This document shows positions 1-7,663 of a DNA stretch of 64,000 nt, piece after piece. The first letter of the stretch is position 1, and the number at the start of each line of letters is the position of its first letter. The notes beneath the pieces are model-generated. The model did not search any database. It saw only the letters and a list, made by a program, of their open reading frames with translations, and had not been told where the DNA came from. Location of the stretch: positions 1 through 64,000 of the IMG/VR virus record IMGVR_UViG_3300036390_000001, one strand, 5' to 3'. The position numbers and the translations under genes were made by a program. Origin of the DNA: a virus.

Positions 1-52
1 ATAAAAAAAATCCAAGCGACTATGGTTTTGCTCTTGGCAGAAATACAACTGT

Positions 53-469
53 ATGGGAAAGAAGATAGTTGTGAATCAAAAATCCAAGCGCGGAGGCGCC
101 CGCAGAGGCACTGGACCAAAACCCAAGCCAGTTACCAAGCAGAAGGTAACTGTGTCAATCTACGAAGAAACTAAGGAGATTATGAAAAACTTGGGCAATG
201 GCAATGTCTCTGAGGGTGTAGAGATAGGCGCCCGCATCTACGCTGAAATGACTGCTGATAAATTCTTCGCACGGGCGCCAGTATCTGAGCAGTGTCGATT
301 GCTTCTAGAGATGGCGCAAAATGACCCCGACTCTATTAAATCAGAAGAAAGTCAGCGCCGCATTGCTGATGTTCTTGAAAAGATTGAAAGCTTGGGTATT
401 GAGTGCGCGTATGAAGATGCAATGACTGATGGAATTATTGAGTCAAAAAATAATTGTTGCATTATATAG
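53..469 (+). CDS. Hypothetical DNA-binding protein, basic N-terminus
   Basis: A 138-residue protein of no recognised family. Residues 1-30 are basic and Gly/Arg/Pro-rich (GGARRGTGPKPK), resembling an AT-hook-like DNA-contacting tail. They are followed by KVTVSIYEETKEIMK, which could form the strand and first helix of a ribbon-helix-helix fold, and then by an acidic helical region. It is the first complete gene of the morphogenesis operon, three genes upstream of the portal, where phages often carry a small terminase subunit or regulator. I cannot decide between those roles from the sequence. Confidence 0.6.
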   Translation: MGKKIVVNQKSKRGGARRGTGPKPKPVTKQKVTVSIYEETKEIMKNLGNGNVSEGVEIGARIYAEMTADKFFARAPVSEQCRLLLEMAQNDPDSIKSEESQRRIADVLEKIESLGIECAYEDAMTDGIIESKNNCCII

Positions 470-483
470 AAAAAGGAACGAGT

Positions 484-696
484 ATGCTAAAAAAATGCTT
501 TTTAACAGATGACGAATACATCCACAACACAGCGCATTTGTCTACAGAAGAACTGGAGCAGAAGCAAGCAGAGGCGCATGAAATGAGCAATGGCGCATTC
601 AAATGGGTTGACGAAGAGGCAATCGACCTACCCTACTCGCCAACATATCGCCACATATCGCGCGAAGACATGGCTTTAACAAAGCAGGGCAAATAA
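484..696 (+). CDS. Hypothetical small acidic protein
   Basis: A 70-residue protein with no family I recognise. The ATG at 484 is preferred over the upstream in-frame ATG at 454 because AAAGGAA lies just before it and it avoids a long overlap with the preceding gene. The product is charged and helical (STEELEQKQAEAHEM) and lacks membrane segments or cysteine clusters. It sits between a putative DNA-binding gene and the gene upstream of the portal. Confidence 0.55.
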   Translation: MLKKCFLTDDEYIHNTAHLSTEELEQKQAEAHEMSNGAFKWVDEEAIDLPYSPTYRHISREDMALTKQGK

Positions 697-815
697 CCTA
701 TCTCTATATCAATCACAGGCGCCTCCCCAAAAGATGCCTGTCTTGTAAAGTCTCGCTTAGGGTTACCCGGACGCGCGAGCTTTACGCTTTTCCATGTGCA
801 GGAAAAATATCAATC

Positions 816-1808
816 ATGGAAACCTTAACCCTAGACCTAAAATCCCTAGTCCGGCGCCTGCTCAACAAGCAACCAACCCTAGCGGCGTGGGTAGATGTAT
901 GCGATATATATATAGATAAATTCGAGAATCACTTTTCGACTTGCTTAATAATTGATTGTAAATTTGAAGCGCTCGCCAATTTTATACGCGCAAATTTAAG
1001 GGCGTTTCTTGAGCCAATAGCAAATACAAGTCCCATCCCAGTGCGTATTATCTATCAAGATACAGTGCTTGCTGCGTACTTACCTCTGTTAGAATTGTCA
1101 CCAAATGATACGACAATGGGACTAACTATGGTAACGACGACTTTAGCGCCTCAACAAACTGAGACACAACCTTCAATAGCTCTAAACCAAATTCCTAGCT
1201 CAATAAGAGACTTGATTCATGAGCAAGTGGCATCTTTAAAATTACCTGTCCATTTAACCAAAGATGGTTACTCTATCCCACAAACAAGCTTTGATATTGC
1301 GTGGCAACATGTGGGTAATGCTGTATGGCAACAAGAATTCGGCAAAGAAGCACCAACAAACGGCGCCGCACCTTCCTCAGCAACAAAGCCAGCTAAACCC
1401 GCAGCCAATAACAATAATGAGAAGCGCGCTTCTTCCCAAAAAACAGAGGTGCCACGCATATTATTGATGCGCGAAAAACTCAAGCCCGAAGAAGATATTA
1501 TTTTGGGCAGGAATGGCATTAAAGCAACCTTGGATAAGTTTTTAGCAAAGGTATCCTTCAAGCATTTCACGCGCGAGCAAGTCTTAGAAGGTATTGCTAA
1601 TGGCTCCGACCACGGCAATCAACTACTTCAAAAGCTGCATGAGGCTTATGCCAAGAAAGATGGCATATACAAAGTGCGCCCCCAAGAATGGGAGAAAACC
1701 AAAAACAAGATAGTTGACGAGGCGAAAAAGTTATTGGCACCTCCATCACCGGAAACATCAACAGAGCAGTCAGAAGCCAAGCAAGAGGCTGAAACTACCG
1801 CGCAGTAA
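816..1808 (+). CDS. Hypothetical protein with possible DnaA domain I-like N-terminus
   Basis: A 330-residue protein immediately upstream of the portal (15 nt gap). Residues about 15-100 (WVDVCDIYIDKFENHF followed by IIDCKFEALANFIRANLRAFL) have the pattern of the DnaA N-terminal or KH-like domain I. A Pro/Ala/Asn-rich linker (about 185-210) then leads to a basic helical domain (about 215-310). DnaA domain I is a protein-protein interaction module; a role in DNA packaging or replication initiation would be inference only. The domain similarity is weak and was judged by eye. Confidence 0.6.
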   Translation: METLTLDLKSLVRRLLNKQPTLAAWVDVCDIYIDKFENHFSTCLIIDCKFEALANFIRANLRAFLEPIANTSPIPVRIIYQDTVLAAYLPLLELSPNDTTMGLTMVTTTLAPQQTETQPSIALNQIPSSIRDLIHEQVASLKLPVHLTKDGYSIPQTSFDIAWQHVGNAVWQQEFGKEAPTNGAAPSSATKPAKPAANNNNEKRASSQKTEVPRILLMREKLKPEEDIILGRNGIKATLDKFLAKVSFKHFTREQVLEGIANGSDHGNQLLQKLHEAYAKKDGIYKVRPQEWEKTKNKIVDEAKKLLAPPSPETSTEQSEAKQEAETTAQ

Positions 1809-1823
1809 GGGAAACATGGGAGG

Positions 1824-3230
1824 ATGCACCCAACTGACATTGCCTCCCTGCCCTCCTATCTATCCAAAGCTTATTTAAGTAGCTTTGAAGAAATGCAGCT
1901 CGCCCACGACGTTTACCACGACCTAAAGGGCTGCATCAGAAAGTATTTACCAAAGGAATTGAAAGAGCCTCAACAGGCATATGGTGACAGGCTCAAGCGC
2001 ACCCGCTTCGACAATCGCTTCAAGCCTGCCATCGGTGGACTGGCTGGATTACTGGGGGAATTTACGCTTAACGAAGATGTGGCGCCGTCAATACTCGACG
2101 CTAAAAATAATGTCGATGGGCAGGGCAACAGTTTACACGCCTTCTTTTCCGAAGCTGATACTCTAGCGCTGCGCGATGGTTGGTGCGGCATTTACGTGGA
2201 ATATCCACCAGCTAGCAACGAGATTGAATCGCAGGCCGACTTTATAGCTAGCGGCAGGCGCCCATACTTCGTATTAATCGACAGGCGCGACATATTGAAC
2301 TGGCGCTTTATTTGGCAGGGCGATATTCAGTACTTAACTCAAGTCACTATAAGGGAGCGCAGAATCGTACCTGACGGCGCCTTCGGGGAGGCAGAAAAAA
2401 TTTACTACAGAGTGCTAACACCTGGTCAATACCAAGTCTTTGAAATCATTGAAAATAAACAAGACTTTCAATTGTTGCTTATTGAAGAAGGCGCCACGAG
2501 TTTGGATTTTGTACCACTCGTGTATTACTCGGTCAACAAAAGCGCGTTATTTTCAGCCGAGGCGCCGTTACTCAACCTTGCTGAACTAAACATTGAACAC
2601 TTCCAAAAGCGCAGCGAACTTAATGAGGTAATGCGGAAATGCAACCTGCCTGTACCAGTAAGGCAAGGGTTGATACGCAATGCCGAAGATATTAAGAAGG
2701 CGCCACCGATAATCATTGGACCAAATTCAGGCTTAGATATTCCAGCGGATGGCAAGTTTTATTTTGCTGAACCAAGCGGTGCCGCCATAGCATCAACCGA
2801 GCAGCGCATCGACAAACTTGAAGCCGCAATGGATAGACTCTCTCTCGCATTTTTAACAGGTGGCGAGAACAATCGTACTGCGACAGAGGTAATGCTTGAC
2901 TCGGCACAAACCACAGCCAGCCTTAAACAACTAGCCGAACGCAAGGAAAGCAACGTACAGCAATGCTTCCAATTTTGGGCTGCCTACACGGGAGAGGTTG
3001 AAGGCGGAACCATTAGCCAAGACAAGAACTTGCTGCAAATGCCACTGGCGCCTGAAGCTACACAGCGCCTCATCGACCTCGCGCAAACAGGCTTCATTAG
3101 CCACGAAGCTTTATTGCTTTTATTGCGATTAGGGAAAATACTGCCGCGCGAATTCGATATACAGCGCGAACTACAGCTTGTTGGAAATACAAGAGGAGAT
3201 CAATTCAATGAAGACCAAGCCACTAACTGA
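1824..3230 (+). CDS. Phage portal protein (DUF4055-like)
   Basis: A 468-residue protein of about normal portal length. It resembles the DUF4055 portal-like family in its overall course: an N-terminal region with FKPAIGGLAGLLGEF, a central stretch PLVYYSVNKS followed by LLNLAELNIEHFQKRSE, and a C-terminal helical part with TGGENNRTATEVMLDSAQT. Portals form the dodecameric DNA channel at one capsid vertex and dock the terminase and connector. The next gene starts before its stop codon, so the two are translationally coupled. No large terminase is visible upstream in the window. Confidence 0.85.
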   Translation: MHPTDIASLPSYLSKAYLSSFEEMQLAHDVYHDLKGCIRKYLPKELKEPQQAYGDRLKRTRFDNRFKPAIGGLAGLLGEFTLNEDVAPSILDAKNNVDGQGNSLHAFFSEADTLALRDGWCGIYVEYPPASNEIESQADFIASGRRPYFVLIDRRDILNWRFIWQGDIQYLTQVTIRERRIVPDGAFGEAEKIYYRVLTPGQYQVFEIIENKQDFQLLLIEEGATSLDFVPLVYYSVNKSALFSAEAPLLNLAELNIEHFQKRSELNEVMRKCNLPVPVRQGLIRNAEDIKKAPPIIIGPNSGLDIPADGKFYFAEPSGAAIASTEQRIDKLEAAMDRLSLAFLTGGENNRTATEVMLDSAQTTASLKQLAERKESNVQQCFQFWAAYTGEVEGGTISQDKNLLQMPLAPEATQRLIDLAQTGFISHEALLLLLRLGKILPREFDIQRELQLVGNTRGDQFNEDQATN

Positions 3231-3354
3231 TACAGAGATATTTCAACTTGTAACAATCTCCGAGCTTGATATAGAGAGAGCCATAAAAATCGCGCACCCT
3301 ACTCTCAAGCCATTTTTGGAAGCTGGCGCCAAGCAAAATAAACCCGCATCCTGA
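3208..3354 (+). CDS. Small protein overlapping the portal gene
   Basis: A 48-residue reading frame starting inside the 3' end of the portal gene with a good ribosome-binding site (AAGAGGAG) 7 nt upstream. It reads as a helical acidic/hydrophobic peptide (LTDTEIFQLVTISELDIERA). The overlap and ribosome site argue that it is translated. Its stop codon lies in the first of two tandem palindromes that follow. The function is unknown; small proteins at this place are common in siphophage head operons. Confidence 0.5.
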   Translation: MKTKPLTDTEIFQLVTISELDIERAIKIAHPTLKPFLEAGAKQNKPAS

Positions 3355-3414
3355 AGATTCTTCAGGATGTAAGACGTAAGACAAAAACTACATCAGCAAG
3401 AATCTTGCGGATGT
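3347..3414. repeat. Two tandem related palindromes
   Basis: A perfect 23-nt palindrome (arms CATCCTGAAGA and TCTTCAGGATG with one central base) at 3347-3369 is followed at 3390-3414 by a second, related one (ACATCAGCAAGA and TCTTGCGGATGT). The shared ends CATC/GATG with differing cores suggest two diverged copies of one element. There is no T-run, so they are not simple terminators. They lie between the portal-coupled small gene and the minor head gene and may act as an mRNA processing or stability hairpin. Confidence 0.7.
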
Positions 3415-3436
3415 AACATTTAAATACATTAACTAC

Positions 3437-4036
3437 ATGCTGGAATTCGACGCGCGCTCCCACCGGTACAGAAACACGCAGACAGGTCAATTCGTGCGCT
3501 ATGCCGAAGTACTGAAGCTCGCTGACGAAGAAGTAAATCGCCTAGAAGTTCGGTTGCAAGGACACGCGCGCTTGTTGAATTCTGGAAAAATTGGCATTGG
3601 CGATTTTCAAGAACGCATGGCTTCTTCATTGAAAGAGTCGCACCTACGAATGGCAATGCTCGGCGCCGGAGGCAAGAAAGGCATGAACCCGCAGCAGTAT
3701 GGGTACGTGGGGCAGCAGTTACGCAGGCAATACGAATATTTATATAAATTTGGTAAGACATTAGAAGGCGCCACCTTGACCGAAGCTCAGATACTAAGAC
3801 GCGCCAAGAGTTACGCCAAGAGCGCGAATATTGCGTTTAGACAAGCTGAATTTCAAGCGCGCGGCCGTGTTGGATTTTATGCCAAGCGCTTACTTGACCC
3901 ACAAGCTAGGCATTGCACTGAATGTATTAGTTACCAGGTTTTGACATGGACGCTAATTTCTCAGATAGTGGCGCCGGGTGTTAATTGCTCGTGCGGCGGT
4001 CGGTGTAGATGTCGAGTAGTTTTTAGGAAGCTATGA
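3437..4036 (+). CDS. Phage minor head / head morphogenesis protein
   Basis: A 199-residue protein placed right after the portal, the position of SPP1 gp7-type minor head proteins. The C-terminus has the Cys/His pattern HCTECISYQ followed by CSCGGRCRC, close to the HCxxC...CxxxCRC ending common in head morphogenesis proteins. The N-terminal two-thirds is helical. It is shorter than many family members (250-400 residues), so it may be a reduced version. Its stop overlaps the next start (ATGA). Confidence 0.65.
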   Translation: MLEFDARSHRYRNTQTGQFVRYAEVLKLADEEVNRLEVRLQGHARLLNSGKIGIGDFQERMASSLKESHLRMAMLGAGGKKGMNPQQYGYVGQQLRRQYEYLYKFGKTLEGATLTEAQILRRAKSYAKSANIAFRQAEFQARGRVGFYAKRLLDPQARHCTECISYQVLTWTLISQIVAPGVNCSCGGRCRCRVVFRKL

Positions 4037-4167
4037 CCAACGGAAACACGAAGGAGGAAATATACACCAAACGAAAGCGATGTATCAACTGCAATTATCA
4101 TGTCCCTCATGTTTCACCAGGAATTTTGGTAAAAACTCCTGGTGATTTTTTATGCCATTTTCCCTAG
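4033..4167 (+). CDS. Small Cys-containing protein coupled to the minor head gene
   Basis: A 44-residue reading frame whose ATG overlaps the preceding stop (ATGA), typical of translational coupling. It has KRCINCNYH and a later FLCH, which could bind one zinc ion. The last five codons overlap the next gene in another frame, and a hairpin with a T-run lies within its 3' part. Function unknown. The coupling and the paired cysteines make it more credible than a random open frame. Confidence 0.45.
   Translation: MTNGNTKEEIYTKRKRCINCNYHVPHVSPGILVKTPGDFLCHFP
4115..4151 (+). terminator. Hairpin plus T-run within the operon
   Basis: An 8-bp stem (CACCAGGA/TCCTGGTG) with a 14-nt loop is followed by ATTTTTTA directly before the next ATG at 4152. 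It has the form of an intrinsic terminator but lies inside an operon and overlaps coding sequence, so partial read-through or attenuation is likely. Confidence 0.5.
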
Positions 4168-4622
4168 AACAGCGCTACAAAATACTTACGCACCTGAATA
4201 CAGCGTTACTTCGCTCTACAGAGCAGCGCGCTAACTACGAAGATTGGGGCGCCGAACTTTACCATCTTTCTGCCAAGCTTAACCCCACCGAATACCAAGC
4301 CAACCGTCCACGCCCCCTAGTTTTTGAAAAAGATGACATATGGCGGCGCCTTGATAAAATCGAAGCCGAGTCAGAATTTTTAGTCAATCAAGCACTGGAA
4401 GTAGTTAGTGACCTCGATTTAGTTGAGTCAAACCTAAAAAAAGAGCGTAGTAGCGTCAACAGCGCGCTCAAAAAAGCGGATGTACTAGAGTGGGATACAA
4501 GCGCGCGTTCTGATGCGATGCTCGCTCAACGTGACGAACTAATCGAAAGACTTAGATACTTCTTAGAGCTTCCGCCAACTCCCCAACATGGCGGTGGAGG
4601 CGCGAGTTTGTACAGAAGCTAG
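4152..4622 (+). CDS. Hypothetical coiled-coil protein of the head region
   Basis: A 156-residue, mainly helical protein with a charged middle (KIEAESEFLVNQALEVVSDL) and heptad-like spacing suggesting a coiled coil around residues 70-140. No recognised domain. It lies between the minor head gene and a duplicated tail/head structural gene, so a connector or assembly role is plausible but unproven. Confidence 0.55.
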   Translation: MPFSLEQRYKILTHLNTALLRSTEQRANYEDWGAELYHLSAKLNPTEYQANRPRPLVFEKDDIWRRLDKIEAESEFLVNQALEVVSDLDLVESNLKKERSSVNSALKKADVLEWDTSARSDAMLAQRDELIERLRYFLELPPTPQHGGGGASLYRS

Positions 4623-4672
4623 GGACTGTTATCGGGAACTCTGGCATTGCAGATTTTATAACTTTTTACAAA

Positions 4673-5476
4673 ATGGCAGGCTCCTTAACCGACTATTGCG
4701 AAGCGCAATTACTCAATCACTTATTTGGCGGAATTCCCTACAACTTCCCCTCGGTGTTGTACTTCGGGTATATGGTCGGCGTGCCAGGTGAAACTGGACC
4801 AGGCGCCGAGCCAAATTTTGGCAGCTACCAGCGCGTGGCAGTTGATAATAACACCATTAATTTCCCAATCACCACAACCCAAACCAAGAGCAATGCAACA
4901 GAAATACAGTTTGCAGAGGCAACAGCAAATCACGGACTCGTCCAGGCTGTTGGTGTCTGGGACTCTCCTGTTGCTGGTAACTTGTTATGTTATTTTCCTC
5001 TTGCGAATCCTATTAATATATCCGCTAGCGATGCAATGAAAATCCCCCCAGCGTCGCTAACAATAGCGTTTCAGGCTGGCGGTTTTTCTAATTACGTCAA
5101 AAATGCTTTTCTCAATGCTTTGTTTGGAGGCGCCCCCTTCAATTTAATCCCTATCCTTTACGTGGGCTATTCCACCACGGCGCCAACCGACGCAGTTGCT
5201 GGAACTGAACCATCAGTAGGCGGTTACGCGCGCGCTCAAATTGCCAACTCCGCGCAAATGTTTCCAGCGTCTTCGACAGGCGTTAAAACAAACGCACTAG
5301 CCGTTCAATTTCCAGAAGCAACAGCAAGTCAAGGCACTGCGACCCATATTCAATTCTTTGATTCTTTGAGTGGTGGTAACTATTTGGGTAGATACCCACT
5401 GGCGCCCGTACAAGCAATCAGTCAATACACAATCCCAGTAATTGGCGCAAACGGCATCAATATCACTTTGGATTAA
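4673..5476 (+). CDS. Tandemly duplicated Gp80-like phage structural protein
   Basis: A 267-residue protein made of two similar halves (about 1-130 and 131-267). Each has helix-forming NxxLNxLFGG, then ILYVGYST or VLYFGYMV, a sGSYxRV or GGYARA motif, TKTN/TKSN with FPEATA or FAEATA, and a closing GNxLxxxPLA. A single copy of this pattern is the widespread phage structural family often labelled tail fibre protein Gp80. The duplication gives a pseudo-dimer. Head decoration or tail attachment are both possible roles. Confidence is high in the family pattern and lower in the function. Confidence 0.65.
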   Translation: MAGSLTDYCEAQLLNHLFGGIPYNFPSVLYFGYMVGVPGETGPGAEPNFGSYQRVAVDNNTINFPITTTQTKSNATEIQFAEATANHGLVQAVGVWDSPVAGNLLCYFPLANPINISASDAMKIPPASLTIAFQAGGFSNYVKNAFLNALFGGAPFNLIPILYVGYSTTAPTDAVAGTEPSVGGYARAQIANSAQMFPASSTGVKTNALAVQFPEATASQGTATHIQFFDSLSGGNYLGRYPLAPVQAISQYTIPVIGANGINITLD

Positions 5477-5487
5477 TTACCTTCGCA

Positions 5488-5505
5488 ACCTTCGTATCCG
5501 AAGGT
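5488..5505. repeat. 18-bp dispersed palindrome, copy 1
   Basis: ACCTTCGTATCCGAAGGT lies between the duplicated structural gene and the next start. It belongs to a family of about 18 copies in the window with consensus ACCTTCKKATMMGAAGGT. Other clear copies start at 10358, 18864, 22147, 30237, 31369, 31909, 31995, 35877, 40373, 45780, 45954, 49172, 56865, 57236, 60571 and 62237, with a degenerate one at 61742. Confidence 0.9.
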
Positions 5506-5513
5506 AGTTAACT

Positions 5514-6206
5514 ATGTCTACTCAACTTTTAATAGGAAGCGCGCTTGCATCCCTTGCCGAAACCGAGATTGGAGAGCTAAATCTAGTCAAAAATATCGCC
5601 AAGCCAGGGCGCTTTGAAACTAAGACAGTAATGGCGGTTGGTAAAGTTGTTCGCGAGCGCAGCTTAGTAACAAAACCCTGCCTTGTTACCTCGAACATCA
5701 CTGGTACAATGCGCCGGAAGCTGATTTTCCCAATTGGCTCAATGGCTACAAGCTCAAACGGCGCCGTTAAATTCTTCTTGGCGGTCAATCCCGTGGCGCC
5801 TCCCGAAGCCACTATGTACCGCGCTTCCATATCTACGCTTTTATCAGGTGGCAAAACTCCGGCTTGGCGCTCAAGTCAAATTACCAAGGGCGATTTAGTC
5901 CCAGTCACTTTCAAAGTACAAGGTCAAAAGCTCGAAGGGCTGTTTGCCGAATTTACAGCAACTCGCAAGGACGACCCAGATGCGGCGCCAATTGTTAAAA
6001 CTGGCAATGCATTTCATTTGACGGCGCCTGTCGTTGATTCAAAAACCAGAATTGAAACTATGGCTGGCAGCTTCGCAATTGAACCTGCTGATACCCTGAG
6101 CTTTCCTAATCAAGAAGTTGAATTAAGTTACAGACTTAGGTTATTAGATGGAATCGGGCGCGTCTACACAGTTGAATGCGGTTCTTTTACTGTTAAAAAT
6201 TGTTAA
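5514..6206 (+). CDS. Phage structural protein with Ig-like/BppU-N-like C-terminal half
   Basis: A 230-residue protein. The C-terminal half (about 113-230) follows the pattern of a phage beta-sandwich: QITKGDLVPVTFKV, then GLFAEFTATRKDDPDAAPIVKT, an AG-S-FxIxPADTLSF turn, and the ending YRLRLLDGIGRVYTVECG before SFTVK. This resembles the N-terminal fold of baseplate protein BppU and related tail proteins. The N-terminal half is a second beta-rich region without a match I recognise. The location in the head-tail block supports a virion role. Confidence 0.55.
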   Translation: MSTQLLIGSALASLAETEIGELNLVKNIAKPGRFETKTVMAVGKVVRERSLVTKPCLVTSNITGTMRRKLIFPIGSMATSSNGAVKFFLAVNPVAPPEATMYRASISTLLSGGKTPAWRSSQITKGDLVPVTFKVQGQKLEGLFAEFTATRKDDPDAAPIVKTGNAFHLTAPVVDSKTRIETMAGSFAIEPADTLSFPNQEVELSYRLRLLDGIGRVYTVECGSFTVKNC

Positions 6207-6210
6207 AAAC

Positions 6211-6480
6211 ATGATTCACAATACAGTAACTCAAGAGCAAATCGACAAATTGCTCGACGAAAGCGACACCCAAGAACATGTATTTTGGGGTAAAGAGTTA
6301 ATGGTTAGCTATCGCCTTAAATGCGGTTTTACTGTTAGCGGACGCGCGGCATGTGTTGACCCACTAAACTTCAATTTTGAGATTGGTCGAAAAGTGGCGC
6401 GCCAAGATGCTGCAAACCAGCTATGGAAGCTTGAAGGTTATCTTCTACAGTGGCGCTTGTATGTACAAGGATTACTTTAA
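6211..6480 (+). CDS. N4 Gp49 / Sf6 Gp66 family phage protein
   Basis: An 89-residue protein. The core VSYRLKCGFTVSGRAACVDP, then NFNFEIGRKVARQDAANQLW and KLEGYLL, closely follows the Gp49/Gp66 family (FTVxGxSACVDPxNFNxEIGRxxAxxxAxxxIWxLEGYLL). Family members are small phage proteins of unknown function, usually about 90-120 residues. ATG 6211 was chosen because the longer frame overlaps the preceding gene. Its stop overlaps the next start (TAATG). Confidence 0.85.
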   Translation: MIHNTVTQEQIDKLLDESDTQEHVFWGKELMVSYRLKCGFTVSGRAACVDPLNFNFEIGRKVARQDAANQLWKLEGYLLQWRLYVQGLL

Positions 6481-6692
6481 TGTCAGACATTTCTAAGTTT
6501 GTAAAAGTTTACAAAAATAACGATTTGTTCTTATATTTTCAAGTTGACCATCGTCATCCAGAATGGCTGAAACTCTGTCTTAAGACTTGGCTTATTAATG
6601 CCAAAAATGACTGGCATAGCCCAGGTTTTTGGCTTATAGTGACGCCGAGGTATATAGCAAGGTTAATATGGCTGGCAATCAAGAACCCTTAA
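6480..6692 (+). CDS. Hypothetical small basic/aromatic protein
   Basis: A 70-residue protein translated from an ATG sharing one base with the preceding stop (TAATG). It is rich in Trp, Tyr and Lys (WLKLCLKTWLINAKNDW) and its C-terminal end (IARLIWLAIKN) is hydrophobic. No family recognised. It overlaps the start of the nblA-like gene by 25 nt, so these genes are probably co-translated. Confidence 0.5.
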   Translation: MSDISKFVKVYKNNDLFLYFQVDHRHPEWLKLCLKTWLINAKNDWHSPGFWLIVTPRYIARLIWLAIKNP

Positions 6693-6856
6693 AGCCTGAG
6701 CAAGAACTTGGTATCAAAGCTTTTGCGGCAAGCGTAGAGAAAATGAGTCCCGAAGAAGTAAAGCGGCGATTAGCGACTATTCACGAAGCAATGCTTTATA
6801 TGGACAGTTACTACCAACAAAAAATAGCGCGCGCTTGGGGAGTGAAGATTCGATGA
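6668..6856 (+). CDS. nblA: NblA-like phycobilisome degradation protein
   Basis: A 62-residue protein aligning without gaps to the NblA core as I know it: PEQELGIKAFAASVEKMSPE, then EVKRRLATIHEAMLYMDSYY and QQKIARAWG, against LEQEFxIRSFExQVxxMSREQAQEFLVxLYxQMMxREx(M)YRxLLKxxWG. NblA is a small two-helix protein that binds phycobiliproteins and directs the Clp protease to them, dismantling the light-harvesting antenna. ATG 6668 gives the usual NblA length (about 55-65). It sits in a row of overlapping virion genes (next start overlaps its stop), so it is probably expressed late. nblA is known from other cyanophages such as Microcystis phage Ma-LMM01. The alternative is an unrelated helical hairpin. 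Confidence 0.72.
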   Translation: MAGNQEPLKPEQELGIKAFAASVEKMSPEEVKRRLATIHEAMLYMDSYYQQKIARAWGVKIR

Positions 6857-7266
6857 CATCGCCATTTGTTGACTTTAAAAATGCAGCGCTTGTTTTCAAT
6901 GTGCCAGATGGAAGCTATACAGTTAATTCTGCTGGTAATCGCGTTGCCAATTCTCGCGCATTAAAGATTGAAGCACTGCTCAAACTGTCTAAAGACAAAG
7001 GCGATTTAACCAAATACAGCAAAGACGTTGAAGCTTATGCAGGCGCCGATGGTTACGCCTTCTTATTAGAAGGTTATTTGGTTGAGCCACTGACTTATCC
7101 ATCAGAGATAAACTTCTTGATGGAAGGCGATGCTGAAATCACGCTCACTATTGGACAGCCCAAGATAGGGAGATTCAAGCTTCTACCATTAATCGATTCG
7201 CCTTATTTAATAGGCGCCGGAGTTGAAATCGTAACAGCAATAAAAGGTATATTTAGGGTAAATTGA
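6853..7266 (+). CDS. Hypothetical head-tail connector-region protein
   Basis: A 137-residue protein starting at an ATG that overlaps the nblA-like stop (ATGA). It has a beta-rich C-terminal half (GDAEITLTIGQPKIGRFKLL) and a loop with SPYLIGAGVEI. Its place between head genes and an HK97 gp10-like gene suggests a connector or adaptor, but I do not recognise the family. Confidence 0.55.
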   Translation: MTSPFVDFKNAALVFNVPDGSYTVNSAGNRVANSRALKIEALLKLSKDKGDLTKYSKDVEAYAGADGYAFLLEGYLVEPLTYPSEINFLMEGDAEITLTIGQPKIGRFKLLPLIDSPYLIGAGVEIVTAIKGIFRVN

Positions 7267-7661
7267 TGGCTATAATTATCGACGCGAACAAATTAAATAA
7301 CGCTGTAAATAATGCATTTGATGTGGCTATTGAAGAATTGAGCGATGCTTATGACGAGGCGCTTGAAAGCGACATTTGGCAGTGGGATAGAACCACAGTT
7401 AGGCGCAACGGTGAAATTGTAGATTCTCCGCGTAACGCGGTTGATGAAGAAGAATTGATAAACTCAAAAGTGATTCTTCGCAAGGGCAACAAAGCGAGAT
7501 TTGAATGGCAGGCGCCACACGCTGCTATCGTTCATGATGGCGCCACTCGCGCAGATGGCTCAGATTATCCCGCGCGTCCTTGGACAAAATGGGCGCAAGA
7601 AAACAGCGACCCATCTCTAGCAATGCAGCGGAAGTTAAACAAAAACCTTAACCAACGCTAA
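7266..7661 (+). CDS. HK97 gp10-like tail completion protein
   Basis: A 131-residue protein with an N-terminal helix (ANKLNNAVNNAFDVAIEELS) and a later stretch FEWQAPHAAIVHDGATRADG followed by YPARPWTKWA, the Y(A/G)xxVHxG...PARPW pattern of HK97 gp10 and related head-tail joining proteins. These terminate the tail at the head end. ATG 7266 is preferred to the in-frame TTG at 7263; it overlaps the previous stop (TGATG). Confidence 0.65.
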   Translation: MAIIIDANKLNNAVNNAFDVAIEELSDAYDEALESDIWQWDRTTVRRNGEIVDSPRNAVDEEELINSKVILRKGNKARFEWQAPHAAIVHDGATRADGSDYPARPWTKWAQENSDPSLAMQRKLNKNLNQR

Positions 7662-7663
7662 TT

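Noticed and set aside
3429-3761. 110-codon minus-strand frame over the minor head gene
   Set aside because: Antisense to the minor head gene, which has the expected C-terminal Cys/His pattern and position.
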